DNA of 64,000 nt, from positions 3,331,489 through 3,395,488 of the forward strand of contig CM074806.1 of the NCBI GenBank assembly GCA_037447605.1, read 5' to 3'. Of this stretch, positions 48,520 through 64,000 are shown piece by piece. The stretch comes from Zygnema circumcarinatum. Its lineage: Eukaryota > Streptophyta > Zygnematophyceae > Zygnematales > Zygnemataceae. The notes under the pieces were generated by a model. That model made no database searches, was not told the origin of the DNA, and worked only from the letters and a program-made list of their open reading frames with translations. Each line of letters begins with the position of its first letter. The stretch's first letter is position 1. The position numbers were made by a program, and so were the translations under genes.

Positions 48520-48612
48520 TCAGTGGGTGCGACACCGGGACTTCCCGGGAGGTCACCCATCCCAGTACTATTCCGGCTAACCTCAAGGTGTATAGTACGG
48601 AACACTGTTCTC
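48520..48612 (-). pseudogene. 5S rRNA-like fragment (3' half)
   Basis: On the minus strand, GATGGGTGACC (box C-like), CCCGGGAAGTCCCGGTGTCGC and the preceding AATAGTACTGG match the last ~53 bases of plant 5S rRNA. Upstream, GAGGTTAGC resembles the 5S box A segment but with about 11 bases missing between it and the conserved part. The 5' half of 5S is not recognisable. It is therefore a truncated 5S pseudogene or a 5S-derived element, not a working rRNA gene. Confidence 0.75.
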
Positions 48613-49042
48613 GAGTCAATCTGCGATGACGTCTTTCCGTACAGCACGGACTGTCGCGACCACAGCTACAGTAGCGGCCAAACAGCGCGCAGCGGAACGA
48701 GGCGCAAAGCGACAAAGGGCGGGCGGGCGGGCGCAGCCGCCCCCGCTGCGTCGCCGCTCGTGCGAACGTGCCACGTGGAGACGCAGCGCCACTGGCGCGG
48801 CGCCACGTGGTCGTGTAACTGTTCGCCGGCGGCGGCTCCGCAAACGGACAAAAGGGACAGCTGCGCGGGGGCGCACAAAGGCGCCGGCGCGGAGGGGAAC
48901 GGCACCGCGCTCGACTGCTGCTGCTGCTGCTGCTGCGATCGACCCGCGGAAAGGGGGCGGAGGGAGAGGAAGAGAGGGAGAGAAGGATAGGGAAAGATAA
49001 GGAAGAGTGACGGAGGAAGGAGAGTGAGCGAGAGTCGGAGCA
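48613..49042. other. GC-rich upstream region of root-cap-type gene
   Basis: The stretch contains repeated CCACGTGG/CACGTGG-like sites (48770-48815), GGGCGGGCGGGCGGG (48718-48732) and a short CTG run (48915-48935). ACGTG cores are typical plant G-box-like sites, so this may be promoter. Overlapping Arg-rich frames are compositional. Confidence 0.45.
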
Positions 49043-52490
<3,448 letters not shown>

Positions 52491-53723
52491 GCGACGCGAC
52501 GCGACGCGATTAGGGTTGTGGGCTCGCCCGCTCGAGCGACCGAGCGCGGGGGCTTTGGCTCTCTCACAGCGCTCCTTTGTTAAGCGCGTTTTGTTCGTGG
52601 GATGAGCGAGGCTCGCGTTGGTAGCGGATGGGAGGTGTGGGCCGTTCTGCAACAGAAGGGTCCTTTTGCGGTAGTCGTAGGTAGTGCGACGGCGCACAGT
52701 GTGGCTAAGCAGTGCATGTATGGTGTACTTAATGTGCAACAAATATGTATATATATACAAGATATTTTTTTCTGGATTGAAACGTGTTTTATGGGTTGGT
52801 CCGCGCTTCAAGAAACTGCAAACGAGTGGGCAATGCATGGACAGATAGTTCCTTTGGGGCGTACGAGAGGTGGCGAGGGTCTACTATACATATGAAATAA
52901 AAGCCCCTCCAACGGAACCGAGGGAAGACGCAACCTCCCCCCTTCCCCCTCCCCCCACCACCCTCCCCCCTCCCCTCTCCTACCTCGCCCCTCCCCCCTC
53001 CGACCTTCCCCCTCCTCCCTCCGTTTCTCATTCCTCAAAAGAAATCCTGTTCACAAATATGTTGTTGTTTCTTGAGAAGATGGTTTCGAAGGTTTTTTTT
53101 GTTGAGAAGCCAGAAACTTTAAGTTCTTCTTATCTCAACCAGTTCAGTTTTACGGTATTATTTGATATTATAGTGTTATTATAGTTGCCCTACTTTTAGA
53201 ACAAATTACAACAGTAATATTAAAGTCGTAAATTTTCACGGCCATCCTTAAAAAGCCAATGACCAATGCAATTTCCGGTCCACCATGGAAGCAGCAGTCA
53301 AAGTCGCTTCCCGCAGTGTCCACGCAATTCTCAAGTACGGAGCTCCGCGCGCGAACATTAGCGGGAGCGCCCGCTCCTCGCACGACTGACGGACCCGCTG
53401 AACCTGGATCGACTGTCGTCCTCATTCACGCACCGACTTCCGATAGGGCCTGTACGGGAGAAGTGCCGAGGTCTTTCCTCGATGATCCCAACGGTCCGAG
53501 TGTGGTAGACTCCGCCCGGACCAGTGGATCCAGCAACAGTGCGGCGAGTGGATCCGGAGGGGAAGGTCCAGACTCCCCGCTTGCCAGCAGCGGCCAGCTG
53601 GCAGGAAGGGAGGCGCGCAGAGGAGCACGTTTTAAGGGTTCCCTCCTGCGTCAGCTTGGCGGTGAAGCTTTTTACGTCGTATAGTTTTTTTGTGTATTTT
53701 TGAGAACGTGAGAACGCGGAAGC
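52491..53723. other. Intergenic, pyrimidine tract, one doubtful ORF
   Basis: 52935-53030 is nearly pure C/T. A 141-residue Met frame at 53259-53684 (+) precedes the ARD gene by 40 bases. It is Ser/Gly/Ala-rich with no family resemblance and may be leader sequence. Confidence 0.4.
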
Positions 53724-56242
53724 ATGGCTCCCGAGGTATGAATGTCTGCTGCTGAATCCATAGACTATCTGAACGCAGACCTATATTTTCTTACATATGC
53801 TTCATTACGTAGGCGGCAGATTGATGATGGAAGTTGCAGACGAGACCTTCTCTCCATCCCTGTGTCCAGACGACGAGGCGGCGTTGGCGGAGGAGCTAAC
53901 GACCTCTAGCCACCTCTGCACAGAACAATCGTCTCTGTTCTTACCTTTCCCTTTGGTTGAGACTGCTTGCATGACGCGGACACATGCTGCACATGCAGGC
54001 ATGGTACATGGATACATCAGACGCCGACCAGCGATTGGAGCACCGCCTGGACCCGAGCGAGCCTGTTTCCCAGAAGAAGCTTGATGGTGAGAGATGGCTT
54101 CCTGCACTCCCTCTCGTCTCTCTGCCCCGCTCCCTTCTCCTCTCCCGGTTCTCTGTACTGCGATTCTTCCTCTCGCTCTCCTACCCCGTGCGCTCCTCTC
54201 CTCCATTTCATTCCTTATACCTCTCGCAGAGTGCTTCCTGTGTCTCCCCTTTGCCGCCTTGTTAGCCGCCGTCCTTAAAAAATTAATCTGGTCCTGCCTT
54301 CTCTTTCCTCTCCCGTTTGCTCCTCCGCCCCCCTCCCTCTTTCCCTTGTCCCTGTTCTCCCATCCGCCCTAATTTATCTCCTCTAGTTCCTCTTTTTCGT
54401 TTTCTCTAAATTGCGATATGGAGCACGGAGTTAGATGCCTGCAGTAGGGTCTGTCATGCGCTGAGGAAGTAACACCGTTACCAATGGTTTACCCTGGAAA
54501 TCCTTGTCCTGAAGATGGACATCATTCATCATTATTTCTTGGTAGACTCCAAACATACTTTGTGGAAAACATGCCTCCTCAGAAGCAACGAACATGTTCC
54601 TACGTTCTGCAATGGTTTCATTAGTATATGTTGCACTAGAGCGTCAATCGGAGTCTGTCCCACTACCCGATGATACCAGAAGTAATTGTTTCGCGCGAAT
54701 CCGAATTTCATTGTTGATCAAATGATAAGCTCCTTTTTTGTCCACCTTGAGTGGACAGCGTTGATTCTTGTTGAGCCTTATGTGTGGAAAGCAAAGTTAT
54801 TATTTTTTATTTGTTTAGCTTGCCAACATAATAGAGAAGTATCATCACAATGTTATCGTCATTGGCCATTTTATTGGCTATTGGAGCATTGCTGCAATGT
54901 ATTTGCAGAGTTGGGAGTGCTCTCTTGGCATCTTGATGCGGACAAGTGGGAAACTGACCCGGATTTGGCAACGATTCGTAAAGACCGCAATTACACATAT
55001 CATGTAAGTTGAGTGCTTAATGATGTACTGCTTTACCTTTTCCACTTTGCAGACATAAGTAGTAGCTTTGCAGACATTACGCTACTTTGCTATCGAGCAG
55101 ACTCATTGGTGGCTGCCGTGTGGGCTTCAGGATGTGATTTGTGTGTCACCTGAGAAACTGCCCAATTACGAGCAGAAAATCAAGAGTTTTTATGAAGAGC
55201 ATTTGCACACAGATGAGGAGATTCGGTACGTCCTCGAAGGGTCTGGTAAGTTATGATGCCAAGTGAACTAAAGGCTGGTATAACGAGACGCATGCGAGAT
55301 TGGATATTTGTGTGTTCGCCTGAATTAACCTTAATTACATCCCAAGTTGTGTGGTTTAAAAATAATGGCGCTCTGAGTAGCAATGCCATAAGCCGTGCTA
55401 GCACTTCTAGATTACTGAGCTTATAGTCTATTGGCATCTGCTTGTTGCAGGCTATTTTGATGTCCGTGATGTGGATGAGCGCTGGATCCGCATTAAGTGC
55501 TTAAAAGGGGATATGATTGTGCTGCCTGCGGGAATTTACCATCGATTCACCCTTGACACGGACAACTACATCAAGGTCGGTTTAGCATCTGCATTTTTAA
55601 AGATGAACGTTTTCGGACCAAAGTAATTAAAGGAAGATAGTTTTGGGCGTTGCTGTTGAATGGGCCAAAAGGAATGGAGGAGACTAAACGTTGTTGTCAA
55701 CTCTTTGTTTTTGCTAGGTTTTTTTTTTCTATTAAGCTCCTCTTCTGTCTAGTCTGCAGAACTGAAATGTGTTGCATATGGTTTGCCACAGGCTCTCCGT
55801 CTATTCGTGGGCGAGCCTGTTTGGACCCCATACAATCGTCCTGCTGATGCAATGCCTGCGAGGTGAGTGGATGAAACCCACTTGAACTCGCTCGGAAAGC
55901 TAAATTGTGTGATGTGGGAGTAGTTTCTATTGCAGTGTTGTTTTTTTTGGGGGTACTATTTTCATATTTGGAGAGTGTGTTGAATCTTTGGAGTCGGCTT
56001 CTGCATGTTCTAGTGGGATGCAGTGGTGAAATCGTGCTAAATCATGCTTTTTCGGTTCATGAAGTTGAACGCTGGAGCTTCGAAAATAGTCATTGAATAA
56101 TATTCGGTGTTCTTTCCTCCTTTGGAACTTTTCTCCCTTATTCAGTTCGTATATTGAGGGTTTTCTTATCCCGGGACATGTTTGGGCGCGCAGGAAAGAA
56201 TACGTGGAACACTTTGTGGCAAAACCAATCTCTGTGCAGTGA
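53724..56242 (+). CDS. ARD1: Acireductone dioxygenase
   Basis: Seven exons close in phase: 53724-53735, 53999-54086, 54909-55003, 55131-55245, 55451-55575, 55792-55862 and 56194-56242, giving 184 aa. The first exon codes only MAPE. The cupin metal ligands are visible in [18 protein letters not shown] (two His and one Glu) and in [12 protein letters not shown] (third His). [44 protein letters not shown] and the terminal YVEHFVAK are family hallmarks. The enzyme acts in the methionine salvage cycle. With Fe2+ it converts acireductone to the 2-keto precursor of methionine plus formate; with Ni2+ it gives an off-pathway product and CO. Length is normal and all ligands are intact. Intron 2 (54087-54908) begins with a C/T-rich block. 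Confidence 0.97.
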
Positions 56243-56499
56243 AAGGAGGATTTTTCGGTTCAGTAGCTTTTTTTAGTCCTGCTCACGTATGTTATTTTTG
56301 GTGAGTGCATTGCAAACGTGATTTGTGTACAAAGATGTTACTACCGACGTCATTGCAAATGTTTTTTTGCTCCGATGGGAGAGTGCAACGTTTCATAAAC
56401 AAGGGATTGACCGGACTGCCTTGTGAGATGAAGTGTGTGTGCCAAATTGATAATGTTGTTCATGATACAAATATAACTTAAAAAAAGCTACACTGCCAT

Positions 56500-56566
56500 G
56501 CTCTTTTAGCTCAGTTGGTTAGAGCACCTGTTTCTTAAGGGTGGGGCTCAACTCTCAAAGGGAGCA
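56500..56566 (+). pseudogene. tRNA-Lys(CTT)-like pseudogene
   Basis: GCTCTTT pairs with AGGGAGC as an acceptor stem, with discriminator A. The D arm TAGCTCAGTTGGTTAGAGC (box A) is perfect, and the anticodon loop TTCTTAA gives CTT. The anticodon stem CCTGT/GGGTG mispairs, and about 8 bases of the variable/T-arm region are missing, with no GTTCRA box B. It looks non-functional. Confidence 0.7.
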
Positions 56567-58079
56567 TCTGTTTTATATCTACTCTCGCTTTCGTTTTGCC
56601 TTGCTCCTATCCAAGAACTGTTATTTGTAATATTTGTAACAATCTAATCATGGAGTGCCTGCTGCCGCATGCAAGCCAAGTCCCGGTTCATTTTACACTA
56701 CTACTATGATAAGTTACCCCTCCTGAAGTTTTTCAAACAGTATTAGCATGTATTTCAAACAACAACTAACACACAAGATAAGCGTGCATAGTTTGTTTGT
56801 CCTCATTGCTTGCAGCTGTTGATCACTGGCCCTCCAAATTGCCATTGAGTCCTTATTGACAGTAAAAGGAAATATCATTGCGTGTTCCGTTCATGTTAAA
56901 TCATGTGATGATGATAATCCAAACTTCAGTAAGCATACTTGAAAAAATGTGCAAAACATAAATCACTGGTTTGTGGGATTCCAACTACCGTAGGATATAA
57001 CATTACTATCCCACACCATACCAGCAAGTGGGTGCATAGGTCCACACGGACGGCGGTGCGCCGCTACTCGCTGTGCCTGTGCCCGTGCGCGTTCCGCTTC
57101 CCCCCGCCCGCTCGCCCTTCACTACGGTACGGTATGGTACAGTCAACAGTCCTCGTATTTACCGCCCTGAGGAGTGCGTCCCCAAGAAATTCGCCCCGGT
57201 TTTGCCGAAACCACCTATTTGTACGGTAACTTTGTGTTAGCCGTACTATTCGTACTTTCCATACTATTCGTACTGTCCGTACTGTCCGTTACGGGCTTAC
57301 TGTACAGTGGGGGGTCCTCATATTTTCCACCCTGTACAGTGCGCTCCCAAGAAATTCGCCCCGATTTTGCCGAAACCATGTAGCGTAACGGAGCTGCGTT
57401 CGACGGATTTGCGTCAGTTCAATTGTACTTGACGTATGCCTCTTCCGTGTCATGGATCAACGGAATCCAGGAGCTGCCAACGGAGATTGAGAGAAGGCGG
57501 CGCCATGCGTTGGCGGCCCACGGAACGGCACACCATCCAGCAAGGCACACTCGGAAGCGCCGCAATATGCCGCCGATTATCATCAGTTGACCTATCCGAA
57601 GGCTCCACGTAGTCAGTCAGGCCTCTCAGTGGGCAGTTGGCCAATCAGAGACTGTCACTGCTAAGACTCAAGATCTATTGTCAGTGTTAAGTAGATGGGA
57701 TGTCAGTGATGCTGTTTTGTCTTTTAGTGCTGGGCTTAGTATTTGTATTTGCTGTGTGGTTTGTTGTCTTGTTCTTTTTTCTTCTTTTCCTTCCTCTTCA
57801 GTTACAGCAACAGATGCTAAGTAAGAGAGAGAGAGAGAGAGAGAGAGTTCCATGCCATAGATAGAGAGAGAGAGAGAGAAGAGTCTTAACTGGCGATAGC
57901 GTTTAGACACGATCCCATTCGATGACTAGACAAAAAGATTTGGGTGAGAAGACAGTTTCATTGTATTGACATTCTACGACCAACGTGGGGTGAGTTTCAA
58001 GATACAACCTTTATCCCAGAAGTTGGCTTGTTTTCCTTTCAACATCCTTATGCCAAAAGGCTGCCATCTTGTCCTAATC
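56567..58079. other. Intergenic with two copies of a dispersed repeat
   Basis: Copies at about 57149-57230 and 57313-57390 share TATTT-CC-CCCTG, CCAAGAAATTCGCCCC and TTTTGCCGAAACCA, and relate to a third copy at 33805. TACGGTACGGTATGGTAC lies at 57123-57140. Two (GA)n runs occur at 57822-57848 and 57862-57880. No gene is seen. Confidence 0.5.
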
Positions 58080-61065
58080 TGCGCTACTGGCGTATCGATG
58101 ACCCGATGATGGCAGAGCCTGGGGAGCTGAGGGAGGGAGAGGGGCGGGGAAGAAAACCCCCCGAGGGAAGGGCTCTTCGGCGCTCGAGGAGTCCCGGTGG
58201 CCGTTAGAGGGAACACCTTGGGATCCACTATGCGTCTTCATTTAGCGGCGTACCTCACGAGTCCAGGATCACGGCTACATCTTTGCCGGAGCGGACCCGG
58301 CACTGAAATGGCTTGGGATTTCATGCGGTTTGGCGGCAGGGCCCAGCGAGTGGCCCGTGCGGCACCTGCGGCTAGCTCAGCCGGTCTTTGTTTTAACCCC
58401 ACTTATCTTGGTATGGAGCCCAAGGTTTTACCCGGATCACGTACCTTGTCATTACGAGGGCTGGAATCACATGACAGGTGTCCCGCGGCCGCCATGAATG
58501 AAGAGGCTGGCGACAGCAAAGAGGGACAAAGCGGTCTTCATCGATACATTGAAGGAAGACGGCACCTCAAGAAGAAGAAGAACAGGCGATCGGAAATCCG
58601 AGGACGGATTCAGACTCAGAAGAAGAGGCAGTCAGAGAGCGACTGAAAATGGGCATCACCGAAGAGAACCCTTATCCCAGTCTGGCTTACCTTGAGCAGA
58701 TTAGTCGATTGAAAAGAGGCTGCCCGGCGACTCGCGTCTAGGCGGCGATGGCGCAACTCGGCGGTATGCCGCGCCCATGATCAAAGGCTGGCGGCTTGCC
58801 CGATTGTATCGCGACGGCCGTCTGAGTGAAAGAGAGGGAGTACCGTTCGAAACTTGAGGGTCCCCACGGCGGCCTGAAAGCGAGAACCCGCGGGATCTCG
58901 GTCCGGATAGCTAGCGCGGGGGTCCCTTCAAGCGCGCTACTTGTTTTGCCGCGCGGTCCTCGGCGGTCGGTCATCAGAAGGCACCGCTCACCTCCGGCTT
59001 TTCACGACTTACCCATCCAGAGCGGCTGAGGCGGCGGCCGAGGGCAAGGGCAGAGGACGATGCGAGGACCCTCGGCTTCGCACCGGCTTTGCCCGCGGAA
59101 GCACCGCGAGTCAGTCTGAGGTTTCGGCAAGATGGAAGAGATGATGACCAAATTGATAGCCTTGATTCGAAAGAGTGAGGGTGGGGATACCACGGGCATC
59201 ATCACTAGAGGCTACACCATTAGCCGGGGAAGATCTGCGAGTCTTGGTGAGACACCTTGAGGGGAGAAGGCGGTATAGCGGTTTGAAGGAAGACGATTGG
59301 ATCCAAGGCGGCCCTTGGGCGGTGGAAGGCGGCGGTCGGCGGAAGGCGTCGGCGGCACAAAGCGGATAATGCGTCGCCACCACGACAAAGGGACACATTC
59401 AAGCAAGCTTCGAGACAGCGTTGGATTTGAATCATCAGCGTGCTGAGCCGACTTGGCTACATAGAGATACTCTGATTGATGAAGGCGTTTGTTTGAATTC
59501 GAAGCTTTTGTGCGCATAGCAAATCTGTCGAGAACTTGCACGACTTTTCGAAGTGCTCGATTGGTTTCGCAAGGCCATCGGCGAAGGATCTCTCCACGGA
59601 TAGGTAATTTCCCGACAACCCACGGCGAGATGCCGGGGGCATTGTTAGGCGAGGCCGAGGAAGCGGAATTGAAGGGGATCAAGAGGCAGCGACATGTAAG
59701 ACCACATTACATGAACGCTACAGATCCACGACAAGATCGACTCTACCAGCAGTTCCTGAAGACACAGAATCAACAGCTGTTCGATCCCTACGCTACATCT
59801 ACTCGGAACAAGCCTTCCTTCTCCGGCGCCACTGCTCAGGACGGCCGGACAGCCCCTGTGGTGCAGCCTCTGGCCATAGCCAGCACAACCAAGCCCCTTC
59901 CCCTTTCCCCATACCCTCATGATCCGGCGCATCCCATCGAGCCAGCGGTGAATCCTCACATACCAGATGTTTCACCGTCCGGGATATGGGCTCCTTATTA
60001 GATGCTTTTGCAGAAGAGAGGCTGCCGGGCCGAATCTGGCATTAGGATGGCAGAGGGGTTGGGAGGAGCAAATGCTGTCTTTACTTTAGCGGCACGAATC
60101 ATAATCAGCGAGCTGCGTTGCGGACAAAGGACACTGCACCTTACGTGGGATCCGCGGGACATGATGCGTGTGTGCATCGCGGAGACTCGAGGTGAGAAGG
60201 CGGGAAGGGGAAGAAGGCTGACAGCGGGGAACTCACTGAGGATCACTTTCATGGATATGCTCACGGTACATTCCCCACCATCGAAAGAACACGCGGCACC
60301 CGCTGCTGCGCTTTAGCGCGCCCACCTCCTTCGCAGCTTACACCCGTCACGCAGCGACCACTATCCGCATCTCCACCCCATGGAATCCCTTCCTGTCCCA
60401 GCGTGTGTTAGCGGGTCGCGAGCCGATCCTGTACGCCCCGATCCGCGCCTTTGCCCAGGGTTGCGCGGCATTTCAACGGCTTGCCTCCAGGGAATCCCCC
60501 ATCGCCGAGGGCTCAAGCGGGATCACGTAGAGATTGCAAGCGCCCTTGGCAGGAGAAACACCACGTCAGCAGAAGCGATCCTCATTCTCATCCTCTGCCA
60601 TTCCTCCCTGCCAATGTCACGCGGCGCCCGGTTCACCGGGCACGGCTCCAGCCCGTCGCCACCTTTGTCCGAAGAACCTGATCCATCCCTCCCGCAGGTC
60701 CTCCCTTGGGATCCACACTTTGAGGAGGAAAGAAGATCTCCAGGAATGAAGAGGCCCAGAGCGGCTGGCCCTTGTTGAAGCCGGCATACCGGCGTACGAA
60801 AGAGACTCTGCGTCAACCCCCACATGGAGTCTTTCGGGCAGCCCGTTTTCTTCCCAAGCGGCCGTCAAAATTAGAGCCACCACCCAAACCTTGAGGCGGC
60901 CTATCACGATTGACGCGCGCGGATTCGTCAACTCATGGGAGACAAGGCTAAGATGGAAGCATTTACCTTGTCACAATTGATGCGGCTTGTACCCGGTCTT
61001 TGCAGCGGTAGTTCCGAGGCGGCGGCCGGTCGCGAGGCCACCTACTTGACACCTCACGGCTCTTT

Positions 61066-61815
61066 ATGGCATCTCCTCAGGGCGTCCCAGCCAGAAGCGG
61101 AAGTATCCCACCACGCTGGCTCTGGCGCCTCCGGCGGACCGATCCGCTCCCTGCATGCATCCCCCACCGCCCGATTCAGATCCTCCCTCTCATCCCAACG
61201 CCCAACGTGCGGATCATTGTCAATGTATGGCTCAACGGTCATCCCAGCAAAGCCATGATCGACACGGGGGCTATGCGCACAGTTCTGTCCAAGCCTGTGA
61301 TGAAGGCGGCAGGGGTTAAGTTGGACAAGACGCTTGAGCCCATCCCCCGATATGTGGGAGTTGAAGGGAGCTTACATGAAGGATTGGGAAGCGCCCAAGT
61401 GGTCATCAGTCTTGGCGAGATGGGAGCCACAGTGAATGCAGTCATCACAGCCGCTGAACACTATTCTATTCTGCTGGGCTCAGATTGGCTCATTGCGATG
61501 GGAGCGCAAATCGACTTTGCTACATGTCAGTACACTATCTGGCGGCCGGAGACCCAGGCTGCTCCTTCCCCACATCATCCTGAGTCCCTCCCACCACCTC
61601 GCCTTCCCAAAGCGCCCGCACGCCCGGCGCGGGTCTCCCTACGGGGAGATCACCATGTACCATTAGATTGGCCCGGCTCGATTCTTCTTATGGATGGCCA
61701 GTGCGATACCGATAGCCGAGACTCCCCTCTGCTCCTCCCAGAGTCCAGCTCTCGGTATGCCGACGGAGGAACTCTTGACGCCAGTGATACCTGCACCCAG
61801 CTTTCCCCCACATGA
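61066..61815 (+). pseudogene. Retroelement aspartic protease segment
   Basis: The longest intact frame of the relic (249 residues). The retropepsin-like active site IDTGAM sits near residue 67, followed by a hydrophobic beta pattern and the LLGSDWL motif of Ty3/gypsy proteases. After about residue 170 it becomes Pro/Arg-rich and stops before the RT segment, which lies in another frame. Confidence 0.8.
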
Positions 61816-61914
61816 GACCATCAGTGATGAGGAGTGGCTGGAAATAGAGGGGCAGATGCGATTAGGCCCTGCAGTCCTCTCAGACCGATCAAGCATTCTC
61901 AACTACGCCAAGTG

Positions 61915-62760
61915 CTGCGCCGAAATCACCTAGTTTTCGCACGACATTCACTCGACATCGGCAAGACTCACTTGATTGAGCACCACATCGATACGGGGGA
62001 TGCGCCTCCCGTGATGACCCTGACTCCCTACCGCTTTTCCGCCGCGCAGCAGGCCGATGTCGAACGACAGATCGACGAGAACGTGGCTGCCGGATTGATG
62101 GAACCTGGAGAAGGGCCGTGGGCCCAGCCGGCGTTCGCACTGGCGGGATGGCACACTGGAAACTACGTGGGGACTCTGAAATCTGAATGCAATAGCGGTA
62201 GGGATCCCTACACATTGCGGATGTGGACCTGATTCTCCACTTGGCGTCTCCCACGAGGACCCGATGGTTCCTGCGACCACTGAACATCTTGTGAGAGTCG
62301 CCGGCGGATTCCCTGCGGCAGGCTGATGCCGAGAGCCGGGGCTTCGCCGCGGCCCAGCTTTGTGCAATGGGCGGTGCTTCCATTAGGGCTCAAAGTCGGC
62401 CAGACTCACCCACGGCTGGCCAACCGGGTGTTAGAGCCTGTAAAGGTACGCCCGGCCGAGCCCCTTCGTGGATGATGCCCCAGTCCCGCGGCAAGGGCTG
62501 GTCCTCCACTTTGCAACACATTGACCAAGTCCTGCAACAGCTCATCAGTGCGCGTCTGAAGATTGCACCCAAGAAGTGCAAATGGGGCCACCAGGAGATC
62601 ACTCATCTCGGGCACGCCTCGGCATCAATGGCCTGAAACCATCACTCGATAAGATTGAAGCGATTGCCCTTATGCCGATTCCACAGACCCTCACTCAGCT
62701 CAAGTCTTTCTTGGGGCTCACCTCATTTATCGCTTAGGTTCATCAAAGGGGTACATGCCC
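61915..62760 (+). pseudogene. Retroelement reverse transcriptase segment, frameshifted
   Basis: Three frame pieces carry RT features: the N-terminal PYRF block near 62020, the FVDD catalytic box at 62465-62476, and the post-catalytic KCKWG and GLKPS motifs near 62575-62645. A region between about 62190 and 62460 is rearranged or heavily mutated. It cannot encode a continuous enzyme. Confidence 0.82.
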
Positions 62761-64000
62761 ACGCTTATCGCCCGCACGTCCCCATGCTTGGAAACCGCAG
62801 TCCAATACGAATGGAGCGGTGCCGAGGATTTGGCCTTCCGCGGCTCAAGAGTGCCCTCGCCGGGCTCCTTGCACCGCATCGGTGACCCACCCTTCCCACC
62901 ATTATTGGCCAGCCGTGGAGTGTTGAGGGGAGCCCGGAGGGCTTTGGGGAAGGTGGCCGGCCAAGCATTCTCGGATGGGGAACACCGGTGGGATTACATA
63001 CAGCGAGATGCGATTCGAGGAAAACGAGACCAAGTATAGCCCCTGCGAGGCGGCGGCCCCATCCTGGGCACCGAGAGGATTCAAACTCTTCACGGCCTAC
63101 CAGCGTCATCATCAGGACTAACCACACGCCCCTCCTTACAGGCGCACATCATGGGCCTGCCACTACGACCTAAAGTTTGCCGCGATGGGTGATGAAGTTG
63201 GAGGTATAATGTGTACAAGGTCACCCACCGTCCACGTGGTAACCCGCTGGCCGTCTTACGGCGACCTCGGTCGCCAATCGCCGGCTCCCCTCCTGCATCG
63301 CGATCCGGCGTTTAAGGAACCCATCCCTCCCACCCACCCTCTTGAACCACGAGCATCTTCCATTGAGATTTTTATTGCGCTCAAGCCACGCATGATGTCT
63401 GATGGCGGATGGGCTGATGCGTCTATTCCGACCACGCCACCACCCTCTCCATGTCCGGCGGGAGGACCGACTTCACCCACGGCCACCCCATCTTGCGGAT
63501 CCATGGGAACTCATGGATAGCTAGCCGATGGCGGCAGCTCCCTTACTTCACTCCCCATTTCCCGGCGGCGCCAATGGCGTCCATTGAGGACTCCTCCCAT
63601 ACAGCTCACGTCGCGGTGACCGCCGTTACCCCCTTTATCCACCCGGACACCGGGGCTGCGGCTGCTCAGCCCGCTCAGAACCTGTTGTGTGTGGGGCGGT
63701 CATGCCTCCCTCGGCCTTCTGGTCCTTTCCCCAATGAGCGCGCCGGGAGATTACGGATGTAGCCCACGATTCCACCGACCCGGCGAGATTCCACCGGCCC
63801 GGAAGAAGATGGTGGCTCTAGCTACGAGGCGCTTCTGTCTGGCCCGACCTGCATGGCTGGCGGTGAGCCAGCTACATTGAAACTTGCGCATTTGGCCAGT
63901 GGCCTTCTGCTCCCCGACCCGTAGCCCTTGGAGATGGGTGAGATCCCAATACGCGGCGTCGCCGAAGACTGGAACATCGACACCTTTTCTATTCCCCAGC

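Larger units (their letters stand above)
58080..64000 (+). mobile_element. Decayed Ty3/gypsy-type LTR retroelement (partial)
   Basis: Gag-like, protease, reverse transcriptase and RNase H-like segments appear in the order typical of Ty3/gypsy, but they are scattered over several frames with stops and shifts. The protease part lies at about 61180-61560 (IDTGAM active site, later LLGSDWL). RT starts near 61915 with a PYRF-type motif, and its catalytic FVDD box is at 62465-62476. The KSFLGL tether is near 62700. A 170-residue frame at 59489-60001 is probably gag. No integrase, zinc knuckle, primer site or LTR pair was recognised. The right end lies outside the window. It is described as a non-functional relic. 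Confidence 0.88.

Noticed and set aside
53259-53684. 141-residue plus-strand frame upstream of ARD
   Set aside because: It begins with a real ATG, but there is no recognisable domain and opposing frames of similar length exist; probably leader or intergenic.

Overview
This 64 kb window comes from a green-lineage nuclear genome. The genes are split by spliceosomal GT-AG introns, and the protein families are plant-like: an HY5-type bZIP factor, a plant-type UBP24/USP10 deubiquitinase, a phytolongin-like longin protein, a root-cap-type secreted protein, plastid-type ribosomal protein bL28, a plant-type PWWP protein and tRNA-Leu(AAG). A complete cobalamin adenosyltransferase gene and a Ser/Pro-rich cell-wall-like protein fit a streptophyte alga better than a flowering plant. 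That placement is inferred from gene content alone, and no species is claimed.

Layout. 1.4-5.0 kb (+): exons of one or two secreted, His/Asp- and Ser/Pro-rich extracellular proteins. 6.5-9.4 kb (+): HY5-like bZIP. 10.8-13.4 kb (-): NUP54. 13.4-15.2 kb: unresolved, with one candidate membrane-protein exon. 15.2-20.2 kb (-): UBP24-like ubiquitin protease. 21.2 kb (-): tRNA-Leu(AAG). 21.4-22.4 kb (+): bL28. 23.2-27.1 kb (-): PWWP protein. 27.3-27.9 kb: 32-bp minisatellite. 28.9-30.0 kb (+): cobalamin adenosyltransferase. 30.5-33.2 kb (-): REI1/ZNF622. 35.0-37.1 kb (+): secreted SOUL protein. 37-40 kb: GC-rich intergenic DNA with microsatellites. 40.2-47.3 kb (+): longin-domain, tail-anchored protein. 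48.5 kb (-): 5S-rRNA-like fragment. 49.0-52.5 kb (+): root-cap-type secreted protein whose intron holds about 660 bp of (CT)n. 53.7-56.2 kb (+): acireductone dioxygenase. 56.5 kb: tRNA-Lys-like pseudogene. About 58-64 kb (+): a decayed Ty3/gypsy retroelement running off the window edge.

For eleven genes I built exon chains by hand, and the reading phase closes at every junction. These should be treated as gene models rather than as single ORFs. The neighbouring genes are housekeeping or regulatory functions (light signalling, nuclear pore, ubiquitin, 60S maturation, plastid translation, methionine salvage, B12 cofactor) with no evident shared pathway.

The intergenic DNA is marked by a recurrent TACCGTACGGTA-type palindrome and at least two small dispersed repeat families. 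Many introns carry pyrimidine-rich blocks on the sense strand. I see no clear new multi-gene system. The most unusual items are the longin protein with its enlarged linker, the HY5-like factor with a long N-terminus, the retained B12 enzyme, the giant CT intron and the palindrome/repeat families.
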